From: Pseudanabaena sp. UWO311 | GTDB taxonomy: Bacteria; Cyanobacteriota; Cyanobacteriia; Pseudanabaenales; Pseudanabaenaceae | Length of the DNA stretch: 64,000 nt | Direction of reading: 5' to 3' | NCBI RefSeq assembly: GCF_006937785.1 | Contig: NZ_SJEE01000011.1 | Location: 1-64,000 of the forward strand | Part shown: positions 1 to 7,298 of the stretch, piece after piece | How positions within the stretch are numbered: position 1 is the stretch's first letter | Layout: every line of letters begins with the position of its first letter | The notes under the pieces: generated by a model | Database searches by the model: none | The model's input: the letters and a program-made list of their open reading frames with translations, nothing else | What the model was told of the DNA's origin: nothing | Translations under genes and position numbers: made by a program

Positions 1-209
1 TTGTTTTTTTTTATATAGGACGCGGCGCCCCGAATGTACTACACGAAGGGGGTCGGCGGCAGCTTCAGATGTTAAAAAGAAACAGATCCCCCCCCTGAGA
101 TTTACCGCCGAGATCAAATATTAACAGATGAGATTTTTCTTGATTTGGCAGTGACATCAGAGCATTTTTTTGTGAAGGCAGGATTTTAGCCCGTTTAGTG
201 ATTAAAACA

Positions 210-248
210 AAAAGGGGGTGGCGGTGCTTTGCACCGCCACTCTCTTTT
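210..248 (-). terminator. hairpin terminator of the 269-757 gene
   Basis: A 10-bp perfect GC-rich stem (GTGGCGGTGC / GCACCGCCAC, loop TTT) is extended by A/G against T/C pairs and lies just past the stop codon of the leftward gene. Read leftward it is followed by a run of T. The remainder of bases 1-209 shows no gene I can support. Confidence 0.75.
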
Positions 249-268
249 GGTTTGCAATTATTTTGCAA

Positions 269-757
269 TTATACAGAGAGATAGTGTGGTGTGGAATCTT
301 TTAGTTCTTGCAAATAGGAATTTTTTTGTAGAAGTCGCGAATGGTTTGTGAATAAATGGATTTTGTTCCAAGAGTCGCTATAGTCGGTATCTGCGATTAA
401 GGAATCAACTAGCTCATTGGAGATCGCTTGCCAATGTGGGTTAGTGGCGATGATCGCTTGTTTCCATTGAAATGTGACCTCACTATACTCTGAGCAAATT
501 TGTCTGCTGGCATAGTTAGGGTCATGCTCAATCCAAGTTAGGCGATTAGGATTAAGCTGAAAATCCTGAATAATCTGTGTGGCAAGCTTTTCAATCTGAG
601 ATGGAATAAACCAACCAATTTCACAGTTTTGGGGTGAGACGATCACGACTTGCTGTCCAAACTGTTGATAGATAATGCGTAAATGGCATTGCAGTTGCCA
701 AATTGCAGAATCCTGACCAGTAACGTGACATTGATAAAAGAGATTGATTTTTTTCAT
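269..757 (-). CDS. hypothetical protein, 162 aa
   Basis: I do not recognise a named family. The product is soluble-looking, with no signal peptide or membrane segment, and rich in Gln, Ile and aromatic residues. It begins with a beta-strand-like stretch (MKKINLFYQCHVTG) and ends in a polar region. The ATG start and TAA stop are clear and a strong hairpin terminator follows, which supports a real gene. The next leftward gene upstream is a DUF1816 protein about 100 bases away, so the two may be co-transcribed. Codon use, including the GCGATCGC-type sites nearby, resembles the rest of the window. Function unknown. Confidence 0.6.
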   Translation of the reverse strand: MKKINLFYQCHVTGQDSAIWQLQCHLRIIYQQFGQQVVIVSPQNCEIGWFIPSQIEKLATQIIQDFQLNPNRLTWIEHDPNYASRQICSEYSEVTFQWKQAIIATNPHWQAISNELVDSLIADTDYSDSWNKIHLFTNHSRLLQKNSYLQELKDSTPHYLSV

Positions 758-860
758 AAAGTTAAAATGTGTGACCTAAGCTGCAATATCAATCAACAGA
801 GCTTGATTTAAATCGGAATGAGGCAGGTTTTTCGATGAGAGAAAGTGCGATCGCAGATCG

Positions 861-1085
861 TCATCTTTTCAAAGTTAATTGGCTAGGTTGACAAAATCGA
901 ATATTAGCCGAAAGAATTGTGGCGCTCTCTAAAAGAAGATCTTCAATAAATCCTGCTTTTAGTTGTTGGACTTCTTGATGGCTTGTAAATGCGCCAAAGT
1001 AATATAGGCACAGAGGCTGTGCAGTCAATATTTCAATGCACCAACCTAATTCAGAGCCTGAGCTATTTAGTTGAATTTGATTCAT
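861..1085 (-). CDS. DUF1816 domain protein
   Basis: A 74-residue protein that matches the pattern of the cyanobacterial DUF1816 family: W-x-I-E-I-x-T-x-x-P-x-C-x-YYFG near the start, then a conserved 'GFIEDLLLESA' segment and a C-terminal 'CQPSQLTL'. Members are short, lack signal peptides, and are usually found only in cyanobacteria; a role near phycobilisomes has been proposed from gene context but the biochemical function is not known. The length is normal for the family. It starts at an ATG about 100 bases before the 269-757 gene, in the same direction. Assignment rests on motif memory, not a search. Confidence 0.7.
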   Translation of the reverse strand: MNQIQLNSSGSELGWCIEILTAQPLCLYYFGAFTSHQEVQQLKAGFIEDLLLESATILSANIRFCQPSQLTLKR

Positions 1086-1109
1086 GCTTTTGGTGATTTA
1101 TTTCAATAG

Positions 1110-1253
1110 CTAGAAAAGGCTTTTTGCCCACTCAGTCAGTCCAAGTTTTTCAAGATGTGCCCGCACTACCGCTTTAAAGATTAAAAATAAAAAATGAGGA
1201 AATTCTGTAGGTAGTGAAATATTTTCTGAAAATGCTTTGTGCTGAAATAAAAA
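1110..1253 (-). pseudogene. possible 3' fragment of a lost gene
   Basis: Between the DUF1816 gene and the first receiver gene, a leftward open frame of 47 codons without an ATG ends in a protein-like sequence (FKAVVRAHLEKLGLTEW then a few residues and TAG). It looks like the C-terminal tail of a real protein whose 5' part is gone or frameshifted. No ribosome binding site is visible. It could equally be chance; base composition upstream of it is very AT-rich. Confidence 0.25.
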
Positions 1254-1301
1254 TCAATATTTTTGGAAAAAGTATTGCCATGCGATTTATAGCCAATGCT
1301 A

Positions 1302-1691
1302 CTACCAGCCTAAAATCTTGGTGATTTGACCGACGAGCTTAATCGCACTAAAGGGTTTGGCGATCGCGCCTTTGACTCCCAGTTGAGAGAGTTTTTGGGT
1401 TTCAAGCAGATCTAAACGAGCGGTAATAAGTACTATAGGGATATCAGCAAGTTGAGGATCGGCTTTTAAATTTTTGAGGAAGGTAAACCCATCCATATTT
1501 GGCATCATCATATCCAGCAAAATTGCATCAGGTTTAGCCTTAGCTACTGCTGCTAATCCTTCATCGCCAGAAGCTGCGAGTGCTGGTCGCCAATTGCTGA
1601 AATTTTCTATACAAGCCTCTACAATTTGGAGAATGTAATCTTCATCATCAATCAATAAAATCGTTTTACTAGATGCCTGTTGCGTTTCCAT
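1302..1691 (-). CDS. stand-alone response regulator receiver (CheY-like)
   Basis: A 129-residue single receiver domain with no output domain. The acidic pair is in ILLIDDED, the phosphoacceptor Asp in AILLDMMMPNMDG, a Thr in LITAR, and the conserved Lys in IAKPF. Stand-alone receivers shuttle phosphate or act through protein contact. It is a tandem paralogue of the next gene (1769-2143): both have the same length, the same G-V-x-G-x-IAKPF segment and end in (I/M)LGW. Both lie downstream of a hybrid kinase in the same direction, so it is probably a carrier or output of that phosphorelay. ATG start at 1691. Confidence 0.9.
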   Translation of the reverse strand: METQQASSKTILLIDDEDYILQIVEACIENFSNWRPALAASGDEGLAAVAKAKPDAILLDMMMPNMDGFTFLKNLKADPQLADIPIVLITARLDLLETQKLSQLGVKGAIAKPFSAIKLVGQITKILGW

Positions 1692-1768
1692 GTTGAAGCC
1701 AATGTTGTCTTCTAATTACTAATCTCTAGTGTAAAAAATAAAAATGAGGACAATCTGAGAGAGCGTAA

Positions 1769-2143
1769 TTACCAACCGAGCATCTCGGCAATTTGATCAG
1801 AAATTTTGAGCGGCTCAAAGGGCTTCGCAATTGTCCCTGCTACGCCTAATTGGGCAAAACGTTCGCGATCGCTTACTTGTACCTTCGCGGTTAAGAAGAT
1901 TACGGGAATATTTTGAGTAGCTGGATTATTTTGTAAGTTTTGATAGACAGTGATGCCATCCATTATGGGCATCATCACATCAAGGAGAATTGCGTCAGGC
2001 TTGAGGGTTTCCACAATGCTAAGTCCTGCTTTGCCAGAATTAGCCACTTGCACCTTCCATCCTTTAAAGCTTTCTAGACATACAGCAATAACTTCCGCAA
2101 TATTTGGCTCGTCATCAATAAGTAAAATTGATTTGGTAGTCAT
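1769..2143 (-). CDS. stand-alone response regulator receiver (CheY-like)
   Basis: A 124-residue single receiver domain: acidic residues in LLIDDEP, phosphoacceptor Asp in AILLDVMMPIMDG, Thr in FLTAK, Lys in IAKPFEP. It pairs with the adjacent 1302-1691 gene as a tandem duplicate and follows the hybrid kinase gene by about 100 bases containing a long hairpin. That hairpin could reduce read-through and set a lower level for the two receivers than for the kinase. ATG start; a short AGGAGG-like purine stretch lies about 8 bases before it on the coding strand (GAGGTTCT). Confidence 0.9.
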   Translation of the reverse strand: MTTKSILLIDDEPNIAEVIAVCLESFKGWKVQVANSGKAGLSIVETLKPDAILLDVMMPIMDGITVYQNLQNNPATQNIPVIFLTAKVQVSDRERFAQLGVAGTIAKPFEPLKISDQIAEMLGW

Positions 2144-2200
2144 AAATCTAGAACCTCCTCTTAGGATTGCAAATCAAATAACTTATGTGATTTAAAGCCC

Positions 2201-2241
2201 AATAATTGTTGAGTCGAGCGAAGCTCGACTCAACAATTATT
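2201..2241. terminator. 19-bp perfect hairpin between kinase and receiver genes
   Basis: The arms (AATAATTGTTGAGTCGAGC and its exact complement) are separated by a 3-base loop GAA. It lies after the hybrid kinase stop codon and before two co-directional receiver genes, so it is either the kinase terminator or an attenuator within the cluster. Confidence 0.65.
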
Positions 2242-2247
2242 AGTTCC

Positions 2248-4719
2248 TTAGCTTATGCGATGGGGAATGGTAAACGAAAAAGTACTACCTTCTGACAATA
2301 CACTCTCTACCCAAATCTTGCCACCATGTTGTTGGACAATGCTGCGACAGATCGCCAAACCTAAACCTGTGCCTCCCATTTGGCGGGAATCGGAAGCATC
2401 TACTTGGTTAAAGCGCTCGAAAATGCTTTCTAGATGTTCTTCGGGAATACCACGACCGCGATCGCATACTCGAAACACTATCTCATTGGCAATGTGTTCG
2501 GCTTCAAGTTGCACTTGACTTTGAGGTGGCGAGAACTTAATGGCATTGCTGAGTAAATTAACTAAGGTTTGGACAAGGCGATCGCGATCGGCAAAGACTT
2601 GCTGTGGCTGGACATTACATAATATTTCGATCTGGCTTTCGGCAGCGAACGCCTGCATCGTTTCGAGCGTCTGCTGACATAGCTCAACCACATCATACCA
2701 ATTGCGATCGAGCGTGACTTTGCTGGATTCTAAACGCTCTAAGTCCAGAATGTCATTGACTAGACGAACTAATCTTTCGGTGTCTGAGGAGGCAATATTG
2801 AGCATGTTTTTGGCGGTTTCAGGTCGATTAGCTAATACACCCGAAGAGAGCAAGCCTAAAGCGCCCCGAATTGAAGCTAAAGGAGTTCTGAGTTCATGGC
2901 TAACAATAGAAATAAATTCACTTTTGATGCGTTCAACTCTCGATTTCTCCGTAATATCTTCACCAATGCTCAGTGACCCAATAATTTCGTTTTTTTGATT
3001 CCGAAGGAGCGTATTATTCCAAGCAATTATTCTTTCGTCACCCCCTTTCGTCACAATCGCATTTTGATAATATTGATGAAAGTCCTTATTCAACATATCG
3101 GCAAAATCTTCTTTGATCACGACTTGATCAATCTGAGGTAAAAAATTCGAGTGCCAATCTTTTCCAATTACTTCATCGAGATCATAGCCTGTAACATTCA
3201 GGAAAAAGGGATTGACATACTCCACTTCTCCTTGACAATTCAATCCAATAATGACTAAGCGAACATCATCCAGTAACGATTGCCAACGACGGTTTGATTC
3301 TAGGAGAGCTATTTCATTTAGTTTGTTCTGCGTAATGTCATAGAAGATCGATAGTATCGTGGCAATTTCGCCATCTGGAGCATATTCAGGAATGAGATGA
3401 GCGCGATAATATCCCATGCCCTGATCTTCTGGGAATGGATAATCGATTTCATATCGCTGGTCTTTACCTGTTTCGAGTAATTTTTGAACAGCAGATTCCA
3501 GCATAGATACATTCTTCTCAGGGAATCCCATTTCTCGAAGGGTTTTGCCCAGAAATTCCTCAGCGGGAATACCTGTAGCTCTTTCTATGGCTCGATTAAC
3601 GTAGAGGTGTCGCTGTTGTAGGTCGAGGCGCATAGTCACGTTTGGTGAATTCTCAGCGAGAGCAATAAATTCTTGTTGACGTTGAAAAAGCTCGGCAGTA
3701 CGCTCAATCACACGATTTTCTAATTCAGCATTGCTTTTTTGGAGATTTTGATAGAGTTCAGCTTGTTGCAATGCGATCGCAAGTTGTACCGATAATTGCT
3801 GAAGTAAGCGAATATCTGACTCTTGCCAAATCCGTGGAGACTCACATTGATGGGCGATGAGCAAGCCCCATAACGTATGAGTTTGATTGTCTGTGATCAG
3901 AATTGGCAAGACTAAATTTGCCCTGATCTGAAACTGTTCCATTAGTTTCAGATGGCATTCATGTAAGTTAGCCGTATAAACATCGAAAGTTGAGAAAACT
4001 CGTCCCTCTCGGTATGCCCCACCGAGATTTTCTTGAAAACAGCACTCGTCAATGTGTTGATTGAGACAGGATATCCATGGCGAGAGAACTGACTCTGCGA
4101 CAACCGTTCCACTCATATCAGGATTGAACTGATAAATAATGGAGCGATCGGCATTTAAAAAGGCTCGTACTTCTTGAACAATTGAGTTGGCAATATCTCC
4201 TATATTCAGATATTTCCGAATACGGAGCGCAATGTTGGCAATTAAAATTTCCTGCTGTTGCGATCGCTTTAATTGGCGATCGAGGGTAAGGCGATCAGCA
4301 ACTTGATTAACGCGATTGATCATCGCAGCCACAGTAATCGATCCTTTTACCAGATAATCTGAAGCCCCTAATCTCATTGCCTGTAAAATCTTTTCATTTT
4401 CAGAACCTGTGAGCGCGATCGTGCCTACCCCCAAATTTTCTGAGGTTATTGTTTGTAATAGTTCCAATCCATCGCCATCGGGAAGTTCGCAATCAATAAG
4501 GACAATATCGGGATTTTGCGATCGCCATAGCTCTAATCCTGCCTCTAGGATGTCTGCTTCCAGAAAATGATAGAGATGCGATTTATCCGATTGCAGATAG
4601 CCCATGTAGGTAGCGCGATCATCATCCACGATCAGCACAGTTAAAATCGCGGCTGATGATTGAGAAAAGTCAGCATTTCTATGGATTTGGGAAATTGGGA
4701 GCGGCGAAGATGGTGGCAT
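2248..4719 (-). CDS. hybrid histidine kinase: receiver, CBCR-like GAF, two PAS, HisKA, HATPase
   Basis: 823 residues. An N-terminal receiver (about 26-140, Asp76 in VLIDCELP, Lys125) is followed by a GAF domain (about 155-325), PAS domains (about 350-465 and 470-585), a HisKA domain with [11 protein letters not shown] and an HATPase with N-box NLLSNAIKF, DRGRGIP and GGTGLGLAI. The GAF looks like a cyanobacteriochrome domain: it has the Cys-His pair in HECHLKLMEQFQIRANLVLP (Cys255-His256) where those proteins attach a bilin, and a Cys-Phe (ECCFQE, Cys227) at the DXCF position. Light sensing is therefore plausible but unproven. The OmpR-Hpt-receiver gene ends 4 bases upstream, so they are almost certainly co-expressed. 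Confidence 0.88.
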   Translation of the reverse strand: MPPSSPLPISQIHRNADFSQSSAAILTVLIVDDDRATYMGYLQSDKSHLYHFLEADILEAGLELWRSQNPDIVLIDCELPDGDGLELLQTITSENLGVGTIALTGSENEKILQAMRLGASDYLVKGSITVAAMINRVNQVADRLTLDRQLKRSQQQEILIANIALRIRKYLNIGDIANSIVQEVRAFLNADRSIIYQFNPDMSGTVVAESVLSPWISCLNQHIDECCFQENLGGAYREGRVFSTFDVYTANLHECHLKLMEQFQIRANLVLPILITDNQTHTLWGLLIAHQCESPRIWQESDIRLLQQLSVQLAIALQQAELYQNLQKSNAELENRVIERTAELFQRQQEFIALAENSPNVTMRLDLQQRHLYVNRAIERATGIPAEEFLGKTLREMGFPEKNVSMLESAVQKLLETGKDQRYEIDYPFPEDQGMGYYRAHLIPEYAPDGEIATILSIFYDITQNKLNEIALLESNRRWQSLLDDVRLVIIGLNCQGEVEYVNPFFLNVTGYDLDEVIGKDWHSNFLPQIDQVVIKEDFADMLNKDFHQYYQNAIVTKGGDERIIAWNNTLLRNQKNEIIGSLSIGEDITEKSRVERIKSEFISIVSHELRTPLASIRGALGLLSSGVLANRPETAKNMLNIASSDTERLVRLVNDILDLERLESSKVTLDRNWYDVVELCQQTLETMQAFAAESQIEILCNVQPQQVFADRDRLVQTLVNLLSNAIKFSPPQSQVQLEAEHIANEIVFRVCDRGRGIPEEHLESIFERFNQVDASDSRQMGGTGLGLAICRSIVQQHGGKIWVESVLSEGSTFSFTIPHRIS

Positions 4720-4723
4720 GGGT

Positions 4724-6301
4724 TCAGGAAATATTGCTAGAAAATATTTTTGGTGATTGGCGACGGCGTTCTAAACGGCTGAGAATGCGAGTATACAAAT
4801 CTTCCTCCACAATTGGCTTGCTGAGATAATCATCAGCGCCAGCGATAAACAATTGACGGATTGTTTCCCGATCGCTATGGGCTGACAAAAACACAATCGG
4901 TAAATCTTGCCATAGCGAAGAGATTCGCATGGATTGACACAAATCCATACCATTACAGTCTGGCATGATCAAATCCAAAATTAGTAGGTCTGGAGAAGTT
5001 GCTTCCAAAACCTGCCAAAATTGTTGGGGATTTTGCAAAGTGATCACCTCAAGATCCCAACGCTCCAGTAAAACCCGCAAAATATTCAGGATATGAGGAT
5101 CGTCATCAACAATCATTACTTTCGAGCGATCGCCTTGCTGTTGTCTCAGGTAATGAGGTTGGGGCTGAGATTTAGAAAGGATAGGAGTTGCGCTTTTAGA
5201 TGAGTCACAAACACTTACTTCTAAATTGGTAATCAATTGCAGCAACATCGCCGTATCGGACTGAGCTAAAGTAAAATCACTTTTGAGCATCTGCTCGATC
5301 TGAAATGCGATCGCCGATCCTTCTGGAAAACCTAATGAACCCATCGATCCAATGAGCCGATGCGCCTCCATATATCCGTCATAGCGCAAATCTGGATCTA
5401 AGTTGCCCTGATTCAAAGCGATCGCTACTCGCTGTAAAAGGGCGATCGATTCTGGCAAAATTGCGATTAACTTCTTAGTCACAATCGCAATTACCTCCAG
5501 CACTCGCGTTTTATCTATCTGCGGTAAGGTTTCATCAGGTAAAGGATTTGACACTACCGTGTGAACGATAGGTAGATCCATAGCTTGAACAGGCGCAGGT
5601 TTGAGGCGATATCCCAATCCATATAATGTCTCAATTGGATCTATAGGCAGTCCTGCCACCTTCAGCTTTTTACGTAATCCCTTAATGTGCGTAGTCACTG
5701 CCTCCTCACCAGGAAACTCTCCTGCCGACCACACCTGATCGATCAAACCACTACGGCTAAATACTTGTTGGGGATGTCTGAGAAACAGCTCTAATAGCCG
5801 ATATTCCTTGTGAGTGAAGCGCAAAGGTTTCTGCTTATAAGTAACTGTATTCGTTCTAAGATCCAGAAGGAGATGCTCCCATGTTAATTCTTGGGAGAGC
5901 GTATCGCGATCGCTATAGCGACGTAATAGCGCCCGAATCCGTGCAATTAACTCCTGAAATTCATAGGGCTTAACCATATAGTCATCGGCTCCTGCCTCCA
6001 ACCCCATCACTCGATCGTTTGTACTATCCTTTGCTGTTAGCAATAGCACGGGGGCATTGTGACCAGCGGCGCGAAGCTTGGTACATAGCTCGATACCATC
6101 GCTATCAGGCAACATAATATCGAGAATGATCAAATCGTAGGTATAGGTCTCGATGTATTGCCACGCAGTCTTAGCATTGAGAGCGGAATCAATTGTGTAA
6201 TGCGACTCTGCTAGTAGCTGCGAAAGTAGCTCCGTAGAATGTAGATCGTCTTCAACCAGTAAGATTTTCAAAATTTTTTCCTGTAAAACATGAATCTGCA
6301 T
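4724..6301 (-). CDS. OmpR-type regulator fused to Hpt and second receiver
   Basis: Domain order: receiver (Asp in LIILDIMLPDSDG, Lys in MVKPYEF), winged-helix OmpR output (HKEYRLLELFLRHP ... LRKKLKVAG ... GLGYRLK), Hpt domain (phospho-His in AHRLIGSMGSLGF) and a second receiver (LLILDLIMPDCNG, SKPIVEE). It thus carries phosphotransfer and DNA-binding parts in one chain and probably completes a relay with the kinase gene that starts 4 bases after its stop. The ORF track starts at a TTG (6331); the ATG at 6301 (MQIHVLQEKILKILLVEDD) is the better start because the receiver begins right after it. A Uma2 gene lies upstream in the same direction. Confidence 0.88.
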   Translation of the reverse strand: MQIHVLQEKILKILLVEDDLHSTELLSQLLAESHYTIDSALNAKTAWQYIETYTYDLIILDIMLPDSDGIELCTKLRAAGHNAPVLLLTAKDSTNDRVMGLEAGADDYMVKPYEFQELIARIRALLRRYSDRDTLSQELTWEHLLLDLRTNTVTYKQKPLRFTHKEYRLLELFLRHPQQVFSRSGLIDQVWSAGEFPGEEAVTTHIKGLRKKLKVAGLPIDPIETLYGLGYRLKPAPVQAMDLPIVHTVVSNPLPDETLPQIDKTRVLEVIAIVTKKLIAILPESIALLQRVAIALNQGNLDPDLRYDGYMEAHRLIGSMGSLGFPEGSAIAFQIEQMLKSDFTLAQSDTAMLLQLITNLEVSVCDSSKSATPILSKSQPQPHYLRQQQGDRSKVMIVDDDPHILNILRVLLERWDLEVITLQNPQQFWQVLEATSPDLLILDLIMPDCNGMDLCQSMRISSLWQDLPIVFLSAHSDRETIRQLFIAGADDYLSKPIVEEDLYTRILSRLERRRQSPKIFSSNIS

Positions 6302-6337
6302 GACTGGTAAGAATGCTTTATAGCAAAGCAAAGCGTC

Positions 6338-6919
6338 TTAAAAAATGTCTTCCCAGCTAAATACTATGTCAGGGAAGACAAGCATTGCCAAAGTTTCATT
6401 TTGTTCATAGCGCTGCATCCGCTTATATCCTGATACAGATGGTTGTGAATATCCTTCTACTACTTTTTTATTCACATCGAATAGCCACATCTCTGGAATC
6501 CCATTCGCTGCGTAAAGAGTGTTTTTGACATCACGGTCATAGGCGAGAGTGCTATCTGCCACCTCAATAATCAACAAAATATCATCAGACGTAGGCAAAG
6601 CCTCAGCATAAAAATCATCACGCCATTTGAGGATCGCCAAATCGGGCTGCGGTTCAGAATGATCGCCAAGGCGAATTGGATTCTGTGTCCAGATAAAAGC
6701 TTGATTACCTAACTTGATTTGAAAAGCTCTAGATGTTTTCGCCACACAAGCTGCATGTTTCCTGCCAATGGGCGACATTACTCTGATTTCTCCGTTAATT
6801 AGTTCAAGGCGATCGCTTTCAGCAAATACTCCTGCTTCGAGCATCAGCTCATATTGCTGCACCGTGAACTTATGAACATTAGACGTAAAGCTTGGCGTAA
6901 TTAATTGAGCTGTCATCAT
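6338..6919 (-). CDS. Uma2 family protein (DUF820, restriction-endonuclease fold)
   Basis: 193 residues with the Uma2 layout: N-terminal 'TVQQYELMLEAGVF', then 'LELINGEIRVMSP', a central 'PQPDLAILK', the acidic/hydrophobic 'ILLIIEVADSTLAYDRDVK' and 'IPEMWLFDV'. The family has a PD-(D/E)XK nuclease fold (here D of QPDLAI, E of IEVADS) and is greatly expanded in cyanobacteria; the biological role of most members is unknown. It ends about 36 bases before the OmpR gene ATG, so it may head the signalling transcript. Two ATGs start the frame (6919 and 6916). Confidence 0.88.
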   Translation of the reverse strand: MMTAQLITPSFTSNVHKFTVQQYELMLEAGVFAESDRLELINGEIRVMSPIGRKHAACVAKTSRAFQIKLGNQAFIWTQNPIRLGDHSEPQPDLAILKWRDDFYAEALPTSDDILLIIEVADSTLAYDRDVKNTLYAANGIPEMWLFDVNKKVVEGYSQPSVSGYKRMQRYEQNETLAMLVFPDIVFSWEDIF

Positions 6920-6994
6920 GTTTCACCTAGGATTGGTGGATTTTTATTGGACGAAAGGTGCGACAAGCGCACCCTCTTGGTTGTTGCATAAACT

Positions 6995-7201
6995 TTATTG
7001 CATAGATTTTCGAGCAAGACTGACTGCTTTGACAAAGCTATAGACACCTACAGGTAAGCTGATGAGCAAAATTGCCCAAGTCAAAGCAAAGCCAAAATCT
7101 GGCGCACCGTATGACAATTCATAAATACAACCAACAAAGGCGATCGCCGCCACAATCGAGATAAGCAAGATTAATTGAGCTTTTATATAATCGGGTGACA
7201 T
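6995..7201 (-). CDS. small two-helix membrane protein
   Basis: 68 residues. Two hydrophobic segments (about 9-28, ILLISIVAAIAFVGCIYEL; and 36-58, ALTWAILLISLPVGVYSFV) are joined by a short polar loop, with a basic C-terminus (LARKSM), giving an inner- or thylakoid-membrane hairpin. No family recognised. It is transcribed away from leuS, from a short divergent region that contains a hairpin. Real gene status is supported by good hydrophobic pattern and ATG start, but there is no homology evidence here. Confidence 0.55.
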   Translation of the reverse strand: MSPDYIKAQLILLISIVAAIAFVGCIYELSYGAPDFGFALTWAILLISLPVGVYSFVKAVSLARKSMQ

Positions 7202-7238
7202 AAGTTAGATTAGGGCTTGATGTTTAGTATTATTAAGT

Positions 7239-7275
7239 ATGAAGGTGAGCAGCGCATAGCGTTGCTCACCTTCAT
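7239..7275. repeat. hairpin in the divergent region before leuS
   Basis: Arms of 17 bases (ATGAAGGTGAGCAGCGC and complement with one G-T pair), loop ATA. It lies between divergently read genes, where no transcript should end, so it is not a simple terminator; it may fold in the leuS leader. Confidence 0.6.
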
Positions 7276-7298
7276 ATTCGCATATAGACTGATACGTG

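Noticed and set aside
65-268. 67-aa + strand ORF at the left edge
   Set aside because: It spans a terminator hairpin, has an unlikely composition and no ribosome site; it is read against the end of the neighbouring gene.
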